NCBI RefSeq assembly: GCF_015752205.1
Contig: NZ_JADOVG010000006.1
Location: 62,001-126,000, forward strand
Direction: 5' to 3'
From: Polaromonas sp. CG_9.7
GTDB lineage: Bacteria; Pseudomonadota; Gammaproteobacteria; Burkholderiales; Burkholderiaceae_C
DNA length: 64,000 nucleotides
The translations under genes were made by a program, and so were the position numbers. Each line of letters opens with the position of its first letter. Position 1 is the stretch's first letter. This document shows, piece after piece, positions 57,147-64,000 of this stretch. Under the pieces are notes generated by a model. The model made no database searches. It was not told the origin of the DNA and worked only from the letters and a program-made list of their open reading frames with translations.

Positions 57147-57536
57147 ATGCACACCCTGAATTCAAACGACACCCTTGAGCGCCTGGCGTCCATCATCGAA
57201 AGCCGCAAGCCCTCGCAAGGCGGTGATCCATCGACCAGTTATGTGGCACGCCTGCTGCACAAAGGTCCCGATGCTTTCCTGAAGAAAATCGGCGAGGAAG
57301 CCACCGAAACCGTGATGGCTGCCAAGGACATCGATTGCGGCGGCGCCACGCCCGAATTGCAAGGCAAACTGGTCGGCGAAGTGGCCGACCTGTGGTTCCA
57401 TTCACTGATTGCGCTGGCGCACTATAACCTGCGTCCCGCCGATGTACTGGCCGAACTGGAGCGCCGTGAAGGCACCAGCGGTATCGAGGAAAAGGCACTG
57501 CGCAAGGCGCAGCACCGCGAAGCCACCAACGATTGA
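57147..57536 (+). CDS. hisE: Phosphoribosyl-ATP pyrophosphatase
   Basis: HisE splits PR-ATP to PR-AMP, the second step of histidine synthesis. The 129-residue protein is an all-alpha MazG-like pyrophosphatase with [12 protein letters not shown] and [13 protein letters not shown], which hold the acidic metal ligands. It is the last his gene, 6 bp after hisI, and the small membrane protein gene follows 15 bp later. Confidence 0.95.
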   Translation: MHTLNSNDTLERLASIIESRKPSQGGDPSTSYVARLLHKGPDAFLKKIGEEATETVMAAKDIDCGGATPELQGKLVGEVADLWFHSLIALAHYNLRPADVLAELERREGTSGIEEKALRKAQHREATND

Positions 57537-57551
57537 GGAAGAGAGCCAACC

Positions 57552-57932
57552 ATGCGCGACGACATTGTGACGATAGAGCCCGACGAAGGGCTGAAAACCT
57601 GGGGCTGGGTCAGCTATTTGCTGCACCTGGTGGTGGCGGTGGCCGCCGTCTTGCCGGGTGCTCAGGTGTCCATCCTCCTGCTGGTGGTGGCGCTGGTCAT
57701 TGACCTGGTCAAGCGAGGCGACGCCGCCAACACCTGGCAGGCTTCGCACTTCAGCTGGCGGATCCGGTCCGTGGTCTGGGCCGGCGTGCTGTATTTGCTG
57801 ACCTCGTGGCTCTGGCTGCTGTTCATCGTGCCCGGCTGGATTGCCTGGGGGCTGATTTCGCTCTGGTTCCTGTACCGAATCGTCAAGGGCATGGTGCGTA
57901 TGAACGCCAACCGTTCCGTGGAAGCCGCATGA
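57552..57932 (+). CDS. Small membrane protein, DUF4870-like
   Basis: The 126-residue product has three or four membrane segments (about 18-36, 38-54, 74-92 and 95-112) and charged ends. The pattern resembles the DUF4870/TIC20-like small membrane family. Function is unknown. It lies between hisE and hinT with 4-bp overlap to hinT, a conserved place in Burkholderiales. Confidence 0.7.
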   Translation: MRDDIVTIEPDEGLKTWGWVSYLLHLVVAVAAVLPGAQVSILLLVVALVIDLVKRGDAANTWQASHFSWRIRSVVWAGVLYLLTSWLWLLFIVPGWIAWGLISLWFLYRIVKGMVRMNANRSVEAA

Positions 57933-58288
57933 GCCATTCTGACAACTGTATTTTCTGCAAGATCGCCGCTGGCGCCATTCCCAGCCGCAAGGTGTACGAG
58001 GACGACGAGGTGTTCGCCTTTCACGACATCAACCCCTGGGCGCCGGTGCATTTCCTGATGATCCCCAAAACGCATATTCCGTCGATGGCACAGCTTGAGC
58101 CCGAGCATGCGGCATTGCTGGGTCGCATGATGGTGCTGGCGCCAAAACTGGCAATGGAGCAGGGCTGCAATGCCTACCCGGCGGGCGGTTTTCGCACCGT
58201 GATCAACACTGGGGAAGAGGGCGGTCAGGAAGTGCATCATCTGCACATGCATGTGATCGGTGGTCCCCGGCCGTGGCTCAAGGGCTGA
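57929..58288 (+). CDS. hinT: HIT family purine nucleoside phosphoramidase (HinT)
   Basis: HinT hydrolyses purine nucleoside phosphoramidates. The 119-residue protein starts MSHSDNCIFCKIAAGAIPS and has the histidine triad in EVHHLHMHVIGG. The ATG overlaps the preceding stop; an open stretch further upstream belongs to the membrane protein gene in another frame. Confidence 0.95.
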   Translation: MSHSDNCIFCKIAAGAIPSRKVYEDDEVFAFHDINPWAPVHFLMIPKTHIPSMAQLEPEHAALLGRMMVLAPKLAMEQGCNAYPAGGFRTVINTGEEGGQEVHHLHMHVIGGPRPWLKG

Positions 58289-58338
58289 GTGCGTCTGGGC
58301 AAGGGGCCAGGACGCGGACAGGTGTAATTTTTAAACAA

Positions 58339-58356
58339 CCCTGCAGGCTTGCAGGG
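58339..58356. other. Small hairpin between hinT and tatA
   Basis: CCCTGCA-GGCT-TGCAGGG is a perfect 7-bp inverted repeat. No T-run follows on the plus strand, so it is not a classical terminator of the his/hinT transcript. Confidence 0.35.
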
Positions 58357-58443
58357 TGATCAGCGCTGTCACATGTGGCCTTTAGAATCAGGCTTTGTCG
58401 CAAACATGCAGTCCATTGACTGTTTTTAGATTAGGAGATGACT

Positions 58444-58698
58444 ATGGGTGGATTTTCCATATGGCACTGGTTGATCGTGCTGTTGATCGTGGTGATGGTG
58501 TTTGGCACCAAAAAACTTCGGAACATGGGCAGTGACCTGGGCGGGGCCGTCAAGGGTTTCAAGGACGGCATGAAGGATGGCAGCCAGTTGCCCGAGGATG
58601 AAAAGCCGGAGGCGCCCGCCAGCCAGGTGACCCATGCCCAGGCCAAAGCCACGTCTGAGCGCAACACAGTTGACGTCGAAGCCCGACAAAAGCCCTGA
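58444..58698 (+). CDS. tatA: Sec-independent protein translocase subunit TatA
   Basis: TatA forms the pore-like assembly of the twin-arginine export system. The ATG at 58444 is chosen since TTAGGAG lies 6 bp upstream; the ATG at 58438 would touch that site. The 84-residue product starts [19 protein letters not shown] with the FGTKKL hinge and an amphipathic helix ([15 protein letters not shown]), then a polar tail. Its clients in this window include MsrP. Confidence 0.95.
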   Translation: MGGFSIWHWLIVLLIVVMVFGTKKLRNMGSDLGGAVKGFKDGMKDGSQLPEDEKPEAPASQVTHAQAKATSERNTVDVEARQKP

Positions 58699-58753
58699 TG
58701 CATGCCACAACTGTCCCTTTTGCGTGGCCGTTGTCCTGCGGGGCTGAGCTGCC

Positions 58754-59221
58754 GTGATTGATCTGGGCATCTCCAAAATCGCCCTGATCGGCGCGGTTGC
58801 GCTCATCGTCATCGGACCCGAAAAGCTGCCGCGCCTGGCACGCACCGTGGGCATGCTGCTGGGCAAGGCGCAGCGCTATGTGAACGACGTCAAGCAGGAA
58901 GTGAACCGTTCCATGGATCTGGACGAGTTCCGGAAAATGAAGGAAACCGTCCAGGATGCGGCCCGCGACGTTGAAAGCTCAATCCGCACCGGTGCAAATG
59001 ACTTTGAGAAATCGTGGTCTGACACGGCAACATCCACTTCATCCGACACTTTTTCTGGTTTTGAGGTATTTCCCGAATACCGGCACCCTAAAAAGAAGTG
59101 GCGGCTCAAGCGCGGCGCCACGCCGCAATGGTTCAAGGCCCGCTCCGGGATTCGCACCAAGGCCCAGTCCGGTGCAGCCCGGGTGGCACGATTTCGTCCG
59201 CAGCCCAGCCGCAAGGCATGA
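58754..59221 (+). CDS. tatB: Sec-independent protein translocase subunit TatB
   Basis: TatB helps TatC recognise twin-arginine signals. The start is a GTG; the 155-residue product begins [20 protein letters not shown], with [10 protein letters not shown] as hinge and a long amphipathic helix to about residue 75. The tail is strongly basic ([10 protein letters not shown] and later [16 protein letters not shown]), which I infer is a lineage feature. It is second in tatABC. Confidence 0.93.
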   Translation: MIDLGISKIALIGAVALIVIGPEKLPRLARTVGMLLGKAQRYVNDVKQEVNRSMDLDEFRKMKETVQDAARDVESSIRTGANDFEKSWSDTATSTSSDTFSGFEVFPEYRHPKKKWRLKRGATPQWFKARSGIRTKAQSGAARVARFRPQPSRKA

Positions 59222-59285
59222 AGCATCTCCCTGAATTTTCCTTTGCGCGCAGACCGGCGCAATCCACACAGCGCAAACTTCCTTC

Positions 59286-60089
59286 ATGAGCGATCCCCAC
59301 TCCACCGGCGGCGACAAACCCGACGAGCTCGCAGGCACCGAGCAGCCTTTCGTCCAGCATCTCATGGAGTTGCGCGACCGGATGTTCAAGGCCGTGATTG
59401 CCATCGGCATTGCGGCCGGCATCCTGGCGCTGTTTCCCGGCCCGGGTGCCTTGTATGACCTGATGGCCGCACCGCTGGTGGCCAGTTTGCCCAAGGGCGC
59501 GACCCTGATCGCCACCAACGTGGTGTCGCCGTTTGTCGTTCCGATCAAGATTCTCTTCATGGCAGCCTTCATGATTGCGCTGCCCGTGGTGCTTTACCAG
59601 GTGTGGGCTTTTATTGCGCCCGGTCTTTATTCGCACGAAAAAAAGCTGGTGATGCCCCTGGTGATTTCCAGCACGTTGCTGTTTTTCATCGGTGTGGCGT
59701 TTTCCTACTATGTGGTGTTCGGGCAGGTGTTCAAGTTCATCCAGAGCTTTGCGCCCAAGTCGATCACGGCGGCACCAGACATCGAGGAATACCTGAACTT
59801 CGTGCTTGGCATGTTCATGGCCTTCGGACTGGCCTTTGAAGTACCGATCGCTGTCATTTTGCTGGTGCGCATGGGCGTGCTGACGGTTGCCCAACTGCGC
59901 GAATACCGTGGTTATTTCTGGGTGGCCGCTGCCATTGGCACCGCACTGGTCACGCCGCCCGATGCCGGCTCGATGATCATGCTGCTGGCGGTGGTAGGCG
60001 GGTTGTACGAGGTAGGCATTCTTGCCGCCCAGATGTTCCTCAAAAGCACCAAAGCGCCTGACACCGACACGGAAGTTACAAAATCCTGA
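59286..60089 (+). CDS. tatC: Sec-independent protein translocase subunit TatC
   Basis: TatC is the polytopic receptor for twin-arginine signal peptides. The 267-residue product has six membrane segments, the cytoplasmic N-terminal motif FVQHLMELRDRMFK, and the YQVWAFIAPGLYSHEKK block. A family A-like fragment lies after it in the convergent gap to the protease gene. Confidence 0.95.
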   Translation: MSDPHSTGGDKPDELAGTEQPFVQHLMELRDRMFKAVIAIGIAAGILALFPGPGALYDLMAAPLVASLPKGATLIATNVVSPFVVPIKILFMAAFMIALPVVLYQVWAFIAPGLYSHEKKLVMPLVISSTLLFFIGVAFSYYVVFGQVFKFIQSFAPKSITAAPDIEEYLNFVLGMFMAFGLAFEVPIAVILLVRMGVLTVAQLREYRGYFWVAAAIGTALVTPPDAGSMIMLLAVVGGLYEVGILAAQMFLKSTKAPDTDTEVTKS

Positions 60090-60146
60090 AGTCTCAGCGA
60101 CTCTTGTACAAATAAGATCGTCTGCGCAATACCCATAAGGGTTTAT

Positions 60147-60165
60147 TGCTATCGATTTTATAGTT
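60147..60165 (+). repeat. Dispersed repeat family A, partial copy 9
   Basis: TGCTATCGATTTTATAG matches the left palindrome only (GCTAT...ATAG). It lies in the 138-bp gap between the convergent tatC and protease genes. A short match like this could be chance. Confidence 0.35.
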
Positions 60166-60227
60166 TCAGATATTCAATGCAAGCCGAACAGGTTCTGGCG
60201 TTTGCCAAATGAATCACCAGCGCGCCT

Positions 60228-61394
60228 TTAGCGCTGCACTCTGGGGCGCTGGCGCTGGGCCGGTGTCACCGAAATATCCACAGGTCCGTCGCCGCGCAGC
60301 ACTTTCAGCGGTGCAGGCGTGCCCGGCTTGAGCGCAGCAACTGCTGTCAATAACTGACTGACATTGCGCACGGGATGGCCATCGACAGCCATGATCACAT
60401 CGCCAGGACGGATTCCACCTTGTGCAGCAGGTCCGTTTTGCAACACACCCGTGATGATCACGCCGCCGGCCTTGGCCGCTTCCGGCTTGAGCCTGAAGGC
60501 GTCGATCAGTTCGGCATTGAGTTCCTGCGGCTCTACGCCAATCCATCCCCGGGTCACCTGGCCTTCAGTGACGATGCCTTCGAGCACCTGCTTGGCGGTA
60601 GACACCGGAATGGCAAAACCAATGCCCATGGAGCCGCCCGAGCGTGAATAGATGGCTGTATTGATGCCCAGAAGGTTGCCGTTGACATCGACCAGCGCAC
60701 CGCCAGAATTGCCGGGATTGATGGCTGCATCGGTCTGGATAAAATTTTCAAAGGTGTTGATGCCCAACTGGTTACGGCCCAGGGCACTGACGATGCCGCC
60801 GGTCACGGTCTGGCCCACGCCAAACGGATTGCCGATAGCCAGCACTGGCTCGCCCACCTGAAGCTCGTCCGAGTTGCCCAGGACAATCACCGGCAGCTTG
60901 TCCAGCTCAATCTTGAGGATGGCCAGGTCGGTGTCGGGATCGGTGCCGATCACTTTCGCGCGGGTCTTGCGGGTGTCGTTGAGAACGACCTCGATTTCAT
61001 CAGCGCCTTCGACCACATGGTTGTTGGTCAGGATGTAGCCACTGCTGCTCATGATCACGCCGCTGCCCAAACCTGCCTGCGCTTCACCCGAGTTCTGGTC
61101 GCCAAAGAAAAACCGGAACCAGGGGTCGTTCATTTGCGGATTTTTGACAGCGGCCTTGCTGGTGTTGATGCTGACCACGGCTGCCGAGGCTATTTTTGCT
61201 GCCTGCGCAAAGTTACTGACGGAGCCAGTCGAAGTTGTGGAGCGTGGCTGGCTGTTGGCGGGGGCTTCGATCAGTGAAACACCGCCAATCGTGGCGCGTT
61301 TGTTCAGCCATTGTGGTTGGAGCGTCGCAACGACGAAATAAGCCGCCACCAAAATAGTGACGGTCTGGGAAAACAGGAGCCAGGTGCGCTTCAT
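60228..61394 (-). CDS. DegS/AlgW-like S1C serine protease with one PDZ domain
   Basis: The 388-residue product starts at ATG 61392-61394 with one N-terminal membrane anchor (LLFSQTVTILVAAYFVVATL). A trypsin-like domain follows with catalytic His in YILTNNHVVEGA, Asp in DPDTDLAILK and Ser in NPGNSGGALVD, then a single PDZ domain (PGDVIMAVDGHPVRN). One anchor and one PDZ fit DegS/AlgW, which cut anti-sigma factors in envelope stress; DegP and DegQ have two PDZ domains. It converges on tatC. The exact role is inferred. Confidence 0.9.
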   Translation of the reverse strand: MKRTWLLFSQTVTILVAAYFVVATLQPQWLNKRATIGGVSLIEAPANSQPRSTTSTGSVSNFAQAAKIASAAVVSINTSKAAVKNPQMNDPWFRFFFGDQNSGEAQAGLGSGVIMSSSGYILTNNHVVEGADEIEVVLNDTRKTRAKVIGTDPDTDLAILKIELDKLPVIVLGNSDELQVGEPVLAIGNPFGVGQTVTGGIVSALGRNQLGINTFENFIQTDAAINPGNSGGALVDVNGNLLGINTAIYSRSGGSMGIGFAIPVSTAKQVLEGIVTEGQVTRGWIGVEPQELNAELIDAFRLKPEAAKAGGVIITGVLQNGPAAQGGIRPGDVIMAVDGHPVRNVSQLLTAVAALKPGTPAPLKVLRGDGPVDISVTPAQRQRPRVQR

Positions 61395-61585
61395 GGGACA
61401 AAAAAGAGTGGGCTGGTATGAAAAAAAATCAGGTGTGGTCGGTGCAGTCGGCCTGCAGGATGCCAAGCACGTATTGTGCTTTATGCCGGATGTCACCGCG
61501 TAGGACGCAAGCCAATGCAAAGCCCTGAACATGGAAAAAAATCCAGAACAAGCGGCAAAATGGTCCTGCCTGAGACAATCCTGTC

Positions 61586-62350
61586 ATGAACACCACGACA
61601 AGACAGGAGTTGCTGGCGGCGTTTGACAAACTGCTGCAGCCCGAACGTTTCAAGGACTACGGCCCCAACGGCTTGCAGGTGGAAGGGAAAACCCAGGTGC
61701 GCCGGGTGATTTCCGGCGTCACGGCCAGCCGGGCGCTGATCGAAGCGGCCATCGACGCGCAGGCCGACGCCATATTTGTGCACCATGGCCTGTTCTGGCG
61801 TGGTCAGGACGGCCGCGTTACAGGCTGGAAGAAGCAGCGGCTCGCGCTGCTGCTGGCACATGACATCAGCTTGTTTGCCTACCACTTGCCGCTGGATGCG
61901 CACCCCCAACTGGGCAACAATGCGCAGCTGGGCCTGCGGCTGGGCTTGACGGCCAGCAATTGCTTTGGCGAACAAGACCTGGGATTTCTAGGCGGACGAA
62001 GCGACGGTGGCAGTTTTGCCACGGCCAGCGATCTGGCGTTGCATGTTAAAAATACGTTGAAAAGGCCTGTTACCCTGGTGGGAGTTGGGCATGCAGCTAT
62101 TAAAAAAATAGCTTGGTGCAGCGGCGGGGCGCAAGGCTATTTCGAGCCAGCGATTGCCGCCGGGGCCGACGCCTTCATCACCGGCGAGATTTCCGAACCG
62201 CAGGCGCATCTTGCGCGCGAGACGGGCGTGACGTTCATTGCCTGTGGCCACCATGCCTCGGAGCGTTACGGCGCACCGGCACTTGCCTCGCATGTCGCAG
62301 CGCAATTCGGCTTGCATCACCAGTTCATTGAGATCGACAACCCTGCATGA
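61586..62350 (+). CDS. Nif3-like dinuclear metal centre protein (YbgI family)
   Basis: The 254-residue product matches the hexameric Nif3/YbgI family, which binds two metal ions; its enzymatic role is unsettled. Metal ligands are seen in DAIFVHHGLFW and near the C terminus in CGHHASERYG. The central AWCSGGAQGYF block is normal, but the codons before it (AAIKK) coincide with a family A-like palindrome. It overlaps pdxA by 4 bp. Confidence 0.92.
   Translation: MNTTTRQELLAAFDKLLQPERFKDYGPNGLQVEGKTQVRRVISGVTASRALIEAAIDAQADAIFVHHGLFWRGQDGRVTGWKKQRLALLLAHDISLFAYHLPLDAHPQLGNNAQLGLRLGLTASNCFGEQDLGFLGGRSDGGSFATASDLALHVKNTLKRPVTLVGVGHAAIKKIAWCSGGAQGYFEPAIAAGADAFITGEISEPQAHLARETGVTFIACGHHASERYGAPALASHVAAQFGLHHQFIEIDNPA
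62092..62140 (+). repeat. Family A-like repeat inside the Nif3-like coding region
   Basis: GCTATTAAAAAAATAGC is the same 17-base palindrome as in the copy at 8151, and GGGGCGCAAGGC after it resembles the right arm of the family. It is read in frame as Ala-Ile-Lys-Lys-Ile-Ala. It may be a repeat that landed in the gene at a tolerant loop, or a chance match. Confidence 0.4.
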
Positions 62351-63480
62351 CCACCCAAACCCGACCTTTCCTCATCACGATGGGCGACGCCGCTGGCATT
62401 GGCCCGGAAATCATCGCCAGGGCCTTTGCTCACTCACCACGGGATATGACGGGCTGCGTGGTGGTCGGTGACGTGCCGACGCTGCGCCGCGCTTGCGCCC
62501 TTGTGGCCATCGCATGTGGAAGTCCGGCAATGCCGGTAGCCGAACTGGATTCGCTGTCTGACCTGCCTGCCGTGCCGCCGAACTGCATTGGCGTGTTGCA
62601 AAAATGCGCGCTGCCTGAATTGGTTTCCTACGGAGAGATCAGCGGCCTGGCTGGCAAAGCCGCTGCGGATTGCATCGTCTGGGCCGCCCGCACCGTGCTG
62701 GCGGGCGAGGCTGCCGCCATGATCACAGCGCCAATCCACAAGGAGGCTCTGTCTGCCGCCGGCGGCTGGGCGGCCCGTTTCCCGGGCCATACCGAAATGC
62801 TACAGGCCGAAGCTGCGGCGTTTTTGGGCAAACCGGTGAGTGAAGTCCCGGTGCGCATGATGCTGGCCAATGAGGAACTCCGGACGGTTCTGGTGAGCAT
62901 CCACATGTCGCTCAAAAATTCGATCGACGCCGTGACCTTTGACAACGTGCTGCAGACACTGCGCATTGCGCACCAAGCACTCAAGGCGGCTCTGGGGCAC
63001 CCGCCACGCATCGCCGTGGCGGGCCTGAATCCGCATGCCGGTGAAGGCGGCTTGTTTGGTTCAGAAGAGCAATTGATCATTGGCCCTGCCATTGCTGCCG
63101 CATTGCGCGAAGGTTTGAATGTGCAAGGTCCCTTCGCCCCGGACACAGTTTTCATGCGCGCGCGCAACACCGTCTTGAAGTCGGGCGAGTTTGATGTGGT
63201 GGTGGCCATGTACCACGACCAGGGCTTGATTCCCGTCAAATATCTGGGCGTGGAGCAGGGTGTCAACGTCACGCTGGGATTGCCGCTGGTGCGCACAAGT
63301 CCGGACCATGGCACGGCTTTCGATATTGCCGGCACCGGCCAGGCAGATGCATCCAGCCTGCTGGCCGCGATACGGATGGCAAGACAGCAAGCTGCCTGGC
63401 CAACAATAGAAGGCCGCGTGCTGGAAGCGGAGTCAGCGCTGCGCTTGTCGGTGCGCCAACATGGCGGGAATCATGCTTGA
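62347..63480 (+). CDS. pdxA: 4-Hydroxythreonine-4-phosphate dehydrogenase
   Basis: PdxA oxidises 4-phosphohydroxythreonine with NAD in the DXP-dependent pyridoxal phosphate pathway. The 377-residue product shows [15 protein letters not shown] at the start, [14 protein letters not shown], the metal His in [17 protein letters not shown], and [13 protein letters not shown]. The last 10 bp overlap the convergent mscL gene. Confidence 0.97.
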   Translation: MTTQTRPFLITMGDAAGIGPEIIARAFAHSPRDMTGCVVVGDVPTLRRACALVAIACGSPAMPVAELDSLSDLPAVPPNCIGVLQKCALPELVSYGEISGLAGKAAADCIVWAARTVLAGEAAAMITAPIHKEALSAAGGWAARFPGHTEMLQAEAAAFLGKPVSEVPVRMMLANEELRTVLVSIHMSLKNSIDAVTFDNVLQTLRIAHQALKAALGHPPRIAVAGLNPHAGEGGLFGSEEQLIIGPAIAAALREGLNVQGPFAPDTVFMRARNTVLKSGEFDVVVAMYHDQGLIPVKYLGVEQGVNVTLGLPLVRTSPDHGTAFDIAGTGQADASSLLAAIRMARQQAAWPTIEGRVLEAESALRLSVRQHGGNHA

Positions 63481-63890
63481 CGTTTCAAGCTGTCGCGGAT
63501 TTCACGCAACAGCACGATGTCTTCCGCCGTTGCTGGCGGAGCGGCGAGCGGACGGGGCTTCCTGAGGCGGTTCATCTGCTTGATCATCATGAAGATGATG
63601 AAAGCCAGGATGATGAAGTTCAGCGCCACCGTGATGAAGTTGCCGTAAGCAAAGACGGCCCCGGCCTTCTTTGCTTCGACCAATGAGAGTCCGGCAGCCT
63701 GCCCGGCCAGCGCAACATAGTAATTCGAGAAGTCAAGCCCTCCAAAAAGCTTGCTGACCAATGGCATGATCAGATCGCCAACGATGGAATCGACGATTTT
63801 TCCAAACGCCCCCCCGATAATCACACCGACGGCCAGGTCCATTACATTGCCCTTGACGGCAAATTCCTTGAATTCCTGCATCATTCCCAT
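63471..63890 (-). CDS. mscL: Large-conductance mechanosensitive channel
   Basis: MscL is the pentameric emergency valve opened by membrane tension under osmotic downshock. The 139-residue product starts [22 protein letters not shown], with TM1 ([16 protein letters not shown]), a periplasmic loop, TM2 ([19 protein letters not shown]) and a C-terminal helix (LLREIRDSL). GGAGTG lies upstream. It is convergent with pdxA and the 3' ends overlap by 10 bp. The 110 bp upstream to the window end shows only its presumed promoter region. Confidence 0.96.
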   Translation of the reverse strand: MGMMQEFKEFAVKGNVMDLAVGVIIGGAFGKIVDSIVGDLIMPLVSKLFGGLDFSNYYVALAGQAAGLSLVEAKKAGAVFAYGNFITVALNFIILAFIIFMMIKQMNRLRKPRPLAAPPATAEDIVLLREIRDSLKRQA

Positions 63891-64000
63891 AGTTTCACTC
63901 CAGTTCCTTCGGGTTGTTGTACGTGCATCTCAGCACAGCTGACGACAAATAATTATGCAGCTTCGGGGTGAATTTCCAAGTTGCTTTGAAGCATTGTTTG

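Overview
The window comes from a chromosome of a high-GC betaproteobacterium of the order Burkholderiales, most likely family Comamonadaceae (Polaromonas, Rhodoferax or Variovorax-like). The evidence is gene order typical of that group: mrcA/pilMNOPQ-aroKB-dgt-gltBD, then mlaFEDACB-yadGH-bolA-murA-hisGDCBHAFIE-hinT-tatABC, together with a short-form HisG, a groESL operon with both a CIRCE operator and a sigma32 promoter, and dispersed repeats that look family-specific. The genus is inferred from memory of gene order, not from a search. No tRNA, rRNA, CRISPR array or riboswitch was recognised.

Layout. 1-8 kb: the end of a sensor kinase, groESL, a degenerate kinase-like protein, two small unknown genes, metK and two tandem lipid A type acyltransferases. 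8-18.5 kb: an epoxide-hydrolase-like enzyme, engB, cytochrome c4, the ResB/CcsA cytochrome c maturation pair, the MsrPQ methionine sulfoxide repair pair, lysA with its small lipoprotein lptM, and cyaY. 18.6-31 kb: penicillin-binding protein 1A divergent from the type IV pilus assembly operon pilMNOPQ, an unusual Ig-like lipoprotein, aroK, aroB and dgt. 31-34 kb: a decay zone with remnants of IS30, IS3 and IS5 elements, an AT-rich secreted-protein gene broken by one in-frame TAG, and the tail of an MFS transporter. 34-36 kb: an orphan periplasmic binding protein and a single REP-associated (IS200-like) transposase.

36-60 kb is dense and collinear: glutamate synthase gltBD; the Mla phospholipid transport system mlaFEDACB; an ABC-2 exporter; bolA and murA; all histidine pathway genes hisGDCBHAFIE except hisZ and a histidinol phosphatase; a small membrane protein; hinT; and tatABC. 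60-64 kb holds a DegS-like protease, a Nif3-family protein, pdxA and mscL. Envelope maintenance (Mla, MurA, PBP1A, lipid A acyltransferases, Tat, DegS, MscL) and amino acid synthesis (his, lys, aro, glt) are the main themes.

The most unusual signal is not a gene. A dispersed repeat of about 50-60 bp (family A) occurs about ten times, with an AT-rich palindrome followed by a GC-rich hairpin that differs in sequence but keeps its pairing. It sits inside operons (groES-groEL, gltB-gltD, hisF-hisI), after aroB and msrQ where it ends in a T-run like a terminator, across the start codon of hisD, and apparently inside the coding frame of the Nif3-like gene. A second repeat (family B) lies at two junctions, yadH-bolA and hisA-hisF.
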